A stretch of 33,842 nucleotides of DNA from Altererythrobacter xiamenensis (GTDB taxonomy: Bacteria > Pseudomonadota > Alphaproteobacteria > Sphingomonadales > Sphingomonadaceae). Both the position numbers and the translations under genes were made by a program. Every line of letters begins with the position of its first letter. The stretch's first letter is position 1. Below, piece by piece: positions 29,495 to 33,842 of the stretch. The notes below the pieces were generated by a model. That model was not told the origin of the DNA. It saw only the letters and a list, made by a program, of their open reading frames with translations, and did not search any database. The stretch lies in assembly GCA_945906905.1 (NCBI GenBank), contig CAMDSM010000002.1, positions 1 to 33,842 of the forward strand, written 5' to 3'.

Positions 29495-29719
29495 ATGAAG
29501 AAGATTATTGCTGTCGCTGCTGCCGCCGTTCTGACCATGGGCGTTGCTGCCTGCGCCGAAGAAGCTGCTGAAGCTCCTGCTGAAGAAGCTGCTATGGAAG
29601 AAGTCGCTCCGGTTGAAGCCGTTGTGGAAGAAGCTGCCGTCGAAGGCGAAGCTGTTGTGGAAGAAGCCGCCGTTGAAGGCGAAGCCGCAATGGAAGAAGC
29701 CGCCGCTCCGGCCGAATAA
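29495..29719 (+). CDS. Small acidic Ala/Glu/Val-repeat lipoprotein
   Basis: The 74-aa product has a signal peptide (MKKIIAVAAAAVLTMG) and a lipobox VAAC with Cys20 as the acylated residue. The mature part of about 55 residues is almost only Ala, Glu, Val and Pro (EEAAEAPAEEAAMEEVAP), strongly negatively charged. It includes an exact 11-residue repeat VVEEAAVEGEA twice. Residue +2 is Ala, so outer-membrane sorting is expected. GAAGGGGAAA before ATG 29495 is a good ribosome site. It is a monocistronic gene with terminator-like stems on both sides. Its function is unknown. The composition suggests an extended charged tail for cation binding, steric shielding or envelope spacing, but nothing in the sequence proves this. 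Two similarly built lipoproteins are encoded convergently next to it. Confidence 0.85.
   Translation: MKKIIAVAAAAVLTMGVAACAEEAAEAPAEEAAMEEVAPVEAVVEEAAVEGEAVVEEAAVEGEAAMEEAAAPAE
29621..29686 (+). repeat. Two tandem 33-bp in-frame repeats inside the small lipoprotein gene
   Basis: 29621-29653 and 29654-29686 are near-identical 33-bp copies (three synonymous differences), each encoding VVEEAAVEGEA. A third, degenerate partial copy follows (AMEEAAAPAE). The unit is a multiple of three, so copy-number change would lengthen the protein without a frameshift. Confidence 0.85.
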
Positions 29720-29763
29720 TCGACCGAAGCAGGCAAGGCTTTCGGGCCTTCTGGCAAAGAATT

Positions 29764-29793
29764 GGGCCGGTTCCGCCATCGCGGGGCCGGCCC
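29764..29793. terminator. Bidirectional terminator between convergent lipoprotein genes
   Basis: GGGCCGG (29764-29770) pairs with CCGGCCC (29787-29793). Inside, CCGC and GCGG form a further four pairs over a CATC loop, and TTGTCTATTCT follows. It sits 44 bp after the plus lipoprotein stop and 4 bp from the stop of the minus gene. A smaller stem AAGGC/GCCTT (29735-29750) precedes it. Confidence 0.65.
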
Positions 29794-29797
29794 TTGT

Positions 29798-30016
29798 CTA
29801 TTCTATCGCTGCTGTAGGCGCAGCCGATTCGCCCGGCTCAGTGCCCGGTTCCACCAACACTTCGTTAGGCAGGCGTTGCTGGTCGAGCATTTCGGCAGCC
29901 TGATCGAGGGCCTTGGCCTCGCCAACAGTCACTCCGCCGGGTCCGGGATCGGTGTCCGCCTCACCGCAGCCGCTCAGCACAGCAAGCACGCCGAGCATGA
30001 GTGCGGCGCGAATCAC
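29798..30016 (-). CDS. Small lipoprotein of unknown function
   Basis: The 72-aa product starts with a short signal peptide and a clean lipobox (MLGVLAVLSGC, Cys17, then Gly). The mature region is Glu/Asp/Pro/Gly-rich with one predicted helix (EAKALDQAAEMLDQQRLP). The start is GTG 30016, which overlaps the stop of the upstream lipoprotein gene by four bases (GTGA), implying translational coupling. The internal ATG (MLGVLAV) would also leave the lipobox intact. I do not recognise a family. The helix EAKALDQAAEMLDQQ is less degenerate than the low-complexity tails of its neighbours and may be the functional part. Confidence 0.8.
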   Translation of the reverse strand: MIRAALMLGVLAVLSGCGEADTDPGPGGVTVGEAKALDQAAEMLDQQRLPNEVLVEPGTEPGESAAPTAAIE

Positions 30017-30297
30017 TCCGCAGCGGCTTCAGGGGTTTCGGCGGCAACAGGTGCATCGGCGGCCACCATCGCCTCGGCACTGTCGGCGGCTTCAACCGCT
30101 GCTTCTTCAGCGGTCGCTGCCTCTTCGGTCAGCGCAGCGGGATCGGCCACCGGCGCGGGCGCGGCCGACATCGCTTCATCAGCGGGCACCTCGACATTGT
30201 CGGCCAGCGCATCTTCCGAGGCATCGGTGGCCGAGCCGCAAGCGGCCAGAATCATCGCCGAAGTGGCAGCAAAAGCGAATTTGAAGGTCTTGGTCAT
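30013..30297 (-). CDS. Ala/Glu-rich low-complexity lipoprotein
   Basis: I place the start at ATG 30297 (MTKTFKFAF), preceded by AAAGGAG at 9 nt. The track extension to 30561 is antisense to recQ. The 94-aa product has a signal peptide and lipobox LAAC (Cys20, then Gly). A mature tail dominated by Ala, Glu, Asp and Val follows (ALTEEAATAEEAAVEAADSAE), again highly acidic. It resembles the plus-strand 74-aa lipoprotein in composition, but the exact sequence differs. Its function is unknown. It is the first gene of a two-gene unit with the 72-aa lipoprotein (GTGA overlap) and is divergent from recQ. Confidence 0.82.
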   Translation of the reverse strand: MTKTFKFAFAATSAMILAACGSATDASEDALADNVEVPADEAMSAAPAPVADPAALTEEAATAEEAAVEAADSAEAMVAADAPVAAETPEAAAE

Positions 30298-30366
30298 GGC
30301 TTTGGGCTCCTTTGAGGTAGCTTTAGCCCAGCATGGAGGGGAATAAAATCGGCAAAACACAAGCCG

Positions 30367-30381
30367 CACCGGGTTCCGGTG
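30367..30381. repeat. Short hairpin in the recQ leader
   Basis: CACCGG (30367-30372) and CCGGTG (30376-30381) form a perfect 6-bp stem over GTT, 29 bp before the recQ start, in the 112-bp gap divergent from the lipoprotein gene. It may be a leader stem or chance in GC-rich DNA. Confidence 0.25.
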
Positions 30382-30409
30382 GCCGCGCCTGTGTGCCAAG
30401 TCAGCTTCG

Positions 30410-32224
30410 ATGGGCTCCACCGCTTCTCCAGACCTCATTGCCCCTGCAACCGCACATGCCGCGCTGCGCCATGTGTTTGGCTTCGAGCATTTTCGCGGCG
30501 TGCAGGAACAGGTAGTGGCGCGGGTGCTGGCGGGGCAATCGGCGCTGGCGATCATGCCCACGGGCGCGGGAAAATCGCTGACCTATCAGCTGCCCGCCAC
30601 GCTGCTGGAGGGCACCTGCGTGGTGATATCGCCGCTGATCGCGCTGATGCACGATCAGCTGCGCGCCGCCCGCGCCAACGGCATTGCCGCCGCCGCGCTC
30701 ACCAGCGTCGATGCCGATTGGCGCGAGACAGTCGACGCCTTCCGCGCTGGGCAGCTCGATCTGCTTTATGTTGCCCCTGAACGCGCCAGCCAGCCAGCCT
30801 TCCGCGAGCTGCTGGAGCAGGGCCGAATCGCCCTGTTCGCGGTGGACGAGGCGCATTGTGTATCCGAATGGGGCCACGATTTCCGCCCCGACTATCGCTT
30901 GCTGCGCCCGCTTCTGGATACCTTCGCCGAAGTGCCCCGCCTGGCGCTGACCGCCACCGCTGATGCCCATACCCGTGCCGATATCCTTCACCAGCTGGGT
31001 ATTCCTGAAGCCGGGATGGTGGTGGCAGGTTTTGACCGCCCCAATATCAGCTATGCCATTCGCCCGCGCGATGGCGCCTTGCAGCAATTGAAGCGCCTGT
31101 TGGCCGAGCAGCCCGGCCCCGGCATCATCTACGCCCAGACCCGCGCGCAGGTGGAGCGGCTGGCCGAGCAGCTGAGCGCGGGCGGGCGCAGCGTCTTGCC
31201 TTATCACGCCGGGCTCGATCCGCAGGTCCGCTCAGCCAATCAGGCAGCTTTTGTGGCGAGCGAGGACATGGTGATGGTCGCCACGGTGGCTTTCGGCATG
31301 GGGATCGACAAACCCGATGTGCGGTTTGTCGCCCATGCCGGCACCCCCAAGTCGATCGAGGCTTATTATCAGGAAACCGGCCGCGCGGGCCGCGATGGCG
31401 ATCCGGCGACGGCGGTGATGCTGTGGGGCGCCGACGACTTCGCCCGCGCCCGCAGCCGTCTGTCCGAAGTGGAGGAGCACCGCCGCGCGGGCGAACGCAC
31501 CCGGCTCGATGCGCTGGCCGCACTGGTCGAAACCGCCGGCTGCCGCCGCGCAATCCTGCTGCGCCATTTCGGCGAGGATCCGCCAGCCTCCTGTGGCAAT
31601 TGCGACAACTGCCTTGAGGCCCCCGGCGTGACCGACGCCACCGAGGCGGCGCGCAAGCTGCTCTCGGCGGTCTTTCGCACCGGGCAGAGCTTCGGTCTGG
31701 GCCATCTGGAAAAAGTGCTCACCGGGGTGTCGGACGAACGGGTGCTGCAACGCGGGCACGACAAGCTCAGCGTGTTCGGGATCATGGACAGCGTTGAGGC
31801 CGCGGTTTTGCGCGGTCTGGCCCGGGCACTGCAGGCGCGCGGCACGCTGGTGGTTACCGAGCATGGCGGTCTGGCGCTGGGCGGCGATGCCAAGGCGATC
31901 CTCAAGGGCGATCTACCGGTGCTGATCGTGGTCCCGCCAAAACGCGAATCTGGGCGCGAGACTGGCCGCAAGCGGCGTGCGGGCACTACCGCCGTGCTCA
32001 ACCCGGAAAATGATCCGTTGTTCGAAGCCTTGCGCGCGCTGCGCCGCGAGCTGGCCAAAGAGGCAGCCGTGCCGCCCTATGTCGTGTTCCACGATGCCAC
32101 CTTGCGCGACATGGCCCATGCCCGGCCGACCACGCTGGAGCAGCTGGGCGCGATCCCCGGCATTGGGGCGAAAAAGCTCGAAGCATACGGTGAGGCATTT
32201 CTGCGGGCAATTCGCCAGCACTGA
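30410..32224 (+). CDS. recQ: ATP-dependent DNA helicase RecQ
   Basis: RecQ is a 3'-5' DNA helicase that acts in recombination and stalled-fork repair. The 604-aa protein has Walker A in MPTGAGKSLTYQLP (about residue 50) and the DEAH box with the RecQ aromatic loop in VDEAHCVSEWGHDFRPDY (about 145). It also has helicase motifs IV-VI, including FGMGIDKPDVRFVAH and QETGRAGRDGD. The zinc-binding cysteines follow in CGNCDNC, then the winged-helix RQC region (about 420-500) and a C-terminal HRDC domain (ALRALRRELAKEA, LGAIPGIGAKKLEAYGEAFLRAI). Length and domain order match E. coli RecQ. ATG 30410 gives the normal short N-terminus. The last gene unit of the window starts 68 bp later. Confidence 0.97.
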   Translation: MGSTASPDLIAPATAHAALRHVFGFEHFRGVQEQVVARVLAGQSALAIMPTGAGKSLTYQLPATLLEGTCVVISPLIALMHDQLRAARANGIAAAALTSVDADWRETVDAFRAGQLDLLYVAPERASQPAFRELLEQGRIALFAVDEAHCVSEWGHDFRPDYRLLRPLLDTFAEVPRLALTATADAHTRADILHQLGIPEAGMVVAGFDRPNISYAIRPRDGALQQLKRLLAEQPGPGIIYAQTRAQVERLAEQLSAGGRSVLPYHAGLDPQVRSANQAAFVASEDMVMVATVAFGMGIDKPDVRFVAHAGTPKSIEAYYQETGRAGRDGDPATAVMLWGADDFARARSRLSEVEEHRRAGERTRLDALAALVETAGCRRAILLRHFGEDPPASCGNCDNCLEAPGVTDATEAARKLLSAVFRTGQSFGLGHLEKVLTGVSDERVLQRGHDKLSVFGIMDSVEAAVLRGLARALQARGTLVVTEHGGLALGGDAKAILKGDLPVLIVVPPKRESGRETGRKRRAGTTAVLNPENDPLFEALRALRRELAKEAAVPPYVVFHDATLRDMAHARPTTLEQLGAIPGIGAKKLEAYGEAFLRAIRQH

Positions 32225-32230
32225 TACCAC

Positions 32231-32258
32231 TTGCAATGGCCACCAAATCACGTAAATA
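32231..32258 (+). promoter_or_regulatory. Probable promoter of the SPFH operon
   Basis: TTGCAA (32231-32236) and TAAATA (32253-32258) are spaced by 16 bp, a fair sigma-70-type pair. They lie immediately after the recQ stop and about 35 bp before the SPFH start. The -10 element lies inside the 20-bp palindrome. The transcription start would be near 32265. Confidence 0.4.
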
Positions 32259-32272
32259 TGATATCATATTTA
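32253..32272. promoter_or_regulatory. Perfect 20-bp AT-rich palindrome, probable operator
   Basis: TAAATATGATATCATATTTA reads identically on both strands over all 20 bases and is strikingly AT-rich in a GC-rich genome. A further half-site ATATCA (32272-32277) gives a second, overlapping dyad TGATAT-N7-ATATCA. It covers the likely -10 and start site, eight bases before the GGAGG ribosome site of the SPFH gene. This is the classical position for a repressor. The ribbon-helix-helix protein in the same operon is the natural candidate binder. Confidence 0.7.
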
Positions 32273-32292
32273 TATCAGATGGAGGGTATGGC

Positions 32293-33204
32293 ATGGCCGA
32301 AATTTCCAATGGCATGAACATCAGTCAGGAACGGCCCGCGCGCACGTTCAGCGGCTATGTGATGGCCGGTGTGATCCTTTTGGTGCTGGGGTTGATCGTC
32401 ACGGCATTTGTGCAGTTCTTCAGCGGCCCGATGAAAGACCCGGACGCGGGCAGGTTGGTGGTCAGTCTCATCGTCCTGATTCTGCTCGAACTGCTGCTGT
32501 TCAGCGGCTTTTACATGATCCAGCCCAACCAGGGCCGGGCGATCACGCTGTTCGGATCCTATCGCGGCACCGATCGCACCACCGGCCTGCGCTGGGTGTG
32601 GTTCTGGATGGGCAAGACCAAGATCTCGATGCGCGCCAACAACCTCATCTCCGACAAGATCAAGGTCAACGATCTGCGCGGCAATCCCATTGAAATGGCC
32701 GCCCAAGTAGTGTGGCGCGTGGTCGATACAGCGCAGGCCTTGTATGATGTCGATGACTACAAGGCCTTCGTCATGGTCCAGATTGAGGCGGCAGTGCGGA
32801 CCATCGGCTCGCGCTACCCCTATGACGATTTCGCCCATGCCGAAGTGACCTTGCGCGGGAACCACGATCAGGTTGGGGCGGAATTGCGCACAGAACTGAT
32901 CGCCCGGTTGCAAACCGCCGGGATCACGGTCGACGAATGCGGCTTTACGCACCTGGCCTATGCCCAGGAAATCGCCGGGGCCATGCTGCGCCGCCAGCAG
33001 GCCGAAGCGGTGGTCGCCGCGCGCAAGACCATGGTCGAAGGCGCGGTTGGCATGGTGGAAATGGCGCTGGAGCTGCTCAGCGCCAAGAACGTGGTTCATC
33101 TGGACGATGAACGGCGCGCGGCCATGGTCAGCAATCTGATGGTGGTGCTGTGTGGTGACCGCGACACCCAGCCCGTGGTCAATGCTGGATCGCTGTATCA
33201 GTAA
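32293..33204 (+). CDS. SPFH/Band 7-domain membrane protein
   Basis: The 303-aa protein has two N-terminal hydrophobic segments ([21 protein letters not shown] and [22 protein letters not shown]). A Band 7 domain follows, starting [23 protein letters not shown] and continuing [24 protein letters not shown] and [23 protein letters not shown]. It differs clearly from HflK and HflC in this window and resembles free-standing bacterial SPFH proteins of the flotillin/stomatin sort, which organise membrane domains. The start is ATG 32293, 7 nt after GGAGG. The 19-residue track extension runs through the palindrome. The RHH gene follows after 12 bp and the flavin monooxygenase overlaps that, so this is one operon. 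The physiological role is unknown. Confidence 0.9.
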   Translation: MAEISNGMNISQERPARTFSGYVMAGVILLVLGLIVTAFVQFFSGPMKDPDAGRLVVSLIVLILLELLLFSGFYMIQPNQGRAITLFGSYRGTDRTTGLRWVWFWMGKTKISMRANNLISDKIKVNDLRGNPIEMAAQVVWRVVDTAQALYDVDDYKAFVMVQIEAAVRTIGSRYPYDDFAHAEVTLRGNHDQVGAELRTELIARLQTAGITVDECGFTHLAYAQEIAGAMLRRQQAEAVVAARKTMVEGAVGMVEMALELLSAKNVVHLDDERRAAMVSNLMVVLCGDRDTQPVVNAGSLYQ

Positions 33205-33216
33205 GGCGGACGCGGC

Positions 33217-33456
33217 GTGCCACTTCCTCCTAAGCCGAATCTGGCGAAAAAAGCCTTCCCGTTGCGGATAGACCAGCCACTGTATGACGCGGTGGAACGG
33301 CTTGCTGCAGCAGACCTTCGTTCGGTAAACGCCGAATTGGAGGTGCTGCTGCGCGAGGCGCTGGGGCGGCGCGGGATCAGGGTTGCAGTGGGCGAACGCG
33401 CGCCGCGTGGACGACCGCCGAAAGGTGGGGCACCGAAGGGGGAAGTAACGCAGTGA
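33217..33456 (+). CDS. Arc-like ribbon-helix-helix DNA-binding protein
   Basis: This small protein of 79 aa starts at GTG 33217 with AAGGCGGA before it. FPLRIDQPLYDAVERLAAADLRSVNAELEVLLREAL (quoted in part: FPLRIDQPLYDAVERL) fits the Arc/CopG fold. The beta strand KAFPLRI inserts into the major groove, helix A follows, and the RSVNAELEVLLREAL segment matches the typical R-S-x-N-x-E helix B. The C-terminal tail is basic and Gly/Pro-rich (GRPPKGGAPKG). No toxin gene is adjacent, so an antitoxin role is not supported. It is likely the autoregulator of this operon through the upstream palindrome, which is inference. Its stop overlaps the next start (GTGA). Confidence 0.8.
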   Translation: MPLPPKPNLAKKAFPLRIDQPLYDAVERLAAADLRSVNAELEVLLREALGRRGIRVAVGERAPRGRPPKGGAPKGEVTQ

Positions 33457-33842
33457 AATTCGGCATTTTTGACCATGTTGACGATAGCGGCCTGCCCTTA
33501 GCCGATCACTATGCCGCGCGGCTGGAGATGGTGGCGGCCTATGAGCGGGCGGGGTTCCAAGCCTATCACGTGGCCGAACATCACGGCACGCCTCTTGGCT
33601 CTGCGCCGTCACCAGCGGTCTATCTGGCCGCGGTCAGCCAGCGCACCACCTCGCTCAGGTTTGGCCCGCTGGTGTTCTTGTTGCCGCTGTATCATCCGCT
33701 GCGCCTGATCGAGGAGATCGCCATGCTCGATGCCTTGTCGGGCGGGCGGCTGGAATTTGGCTATGGCCGCGGCATCTCGCCGATCGAGATGGGCTTTTAC
33801 GGCGTCGATATGACCGAGCAGGCCGATCGCGCCGCCGAAACG
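33453..33842 (+). CDS. LLM-class (luciferase-like) flavin-dependent oxidoreductase, 3'-truncated by window edge
   Basis: The frame from GTG 33453 is open for exactly 130 codons to the window end, so it is missing from the ORF track. The translation starts MKFGIFDHVDDSG and contains AGFQAYHVAEHHGTPLGSAP and FGPLVFLLPLYHPLRLIEEIAMLD. It continues with LSGGRLEFGYGRGISPIEM, the flavin-binding TIM-barrel core of bacterial luciferase-like monooxygenases. Such enzymes use reduced FMN (or F420 in some groups) with O2. The substrate is unknown. Its start overlaps the stop of the RHH gene by four bases (GTGA), which shows translational coupling. The remaining two thirds of the protein lie outside the window. 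Confidence 0.9.
   Translation, partial: MKFGIFDHVDDSGLPLADHYAARLEMVAAYERAGFQAYHVAEHHGTPLGSAPSPAVYLAAVSQRTTSLRFGPLVFLLPLYHPLRLIEEIAMLDALSGGRLEFGYGRGISPIEMGFYGVDMTEQADRAAET

Noticed and set aside
29495-30297. Duplicated lipoprotein genes
   Set aside because: The three share design and amino-acid bias but not alignable sequence or DNA identity, so recent duplication is not supported.
33217-33456. Antitoxin of a toxin-antitoxin pair
   Set aside because: The RHH fold fits antitoxins, but both neighbours are recognisable non-toxin genes (SPFH and flavin monooxygenase).
32275-33612. 445-aa minus-strand ORF
   Set aside because: It is antisense to the SPFH, RHH and LLM genes, all of which show recognisable domains and coupled starts.

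Overview
The window is about 34 kb of GC-rich, densely coding chromosomal DNA from an alphaproteobacterium. The best fit is Sphingomonadales, in or near the Erythrobacter/Porphyrobacter group. This rests on an hflK-hflC-htrA cluster, two exosortase-A (XrtA/PEP-CTERM) associated glycosylation proteins, an lptA-lptC-rnd string, an intracellular PHB depolymerase, an M13 peptidase, and several lineage-style hypothetical proteins. The placement is an inference from gene content, since no searches could be run. I saw no tRNA, rRNA, insertion sequence, prophage or CRISPR array. Most long ORFs in the supplied track are antisense shadows caused by high GC.

Layout. 1-3063 (minus): a 3'-truncated molybdopterin-binding oxidoreductase behind an Mrp-type P-loop ATPase. 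3148-6873 (plus): HflK, HflC and a periplasmic HtrA/Do protease, a membrane and envelope quality-control set. 6900-7615: a scar where a minus-strand methyltransferase and a plus-strand unknown gene both lack their 5' ends at the same point. 7619-9551 (minus): ribonuclease D, LptC and LptA. 9585-11214 (plus): uracil-DNA glycosylase and a TauD-type dioxygenase. 11316-15310 (minus): an M13 peptidase and an MsbA-like ABC exporter. 15456-16679 (plus): PHB depolymerase, with a candidate PhaR box upstream, meeting a minus-strand DUF4126 membrane protein stop to stop.

17362-22176 is an XrtA-associated surface glycosylation locus. A minus-strand unit encodes a 57-aa micro-protein (absent from the ORF track) and an O-glycosylation ligase. 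The divergent plus unit encodes an exosortase-A-type glycosyltransferase and an overlapping 656-aa acidic, membrane-anchored protein of unknown function. 22405-28495 carries glutamate synthase (gltB, gltD), followed by uppP. 29495-30297 holds three small Ala/Glu-rich lipoprotein genes. RecQ follows at 30410-32224. The window ends in a compact SPFH - ribbon-helix-helix - flavin monooxygenase operon behind a perfect 20-bp AT-rich palindrome that overlaps its probable promoter.

Most of the content is housekeeping. The points most worth a second look are the doubly decapitated gene pair near 7360, the SPFH/RHH/LLM operon and its operator, the unknown partners in the XrtA locus, and the cluster of low-complexity acidic lipoproteins.
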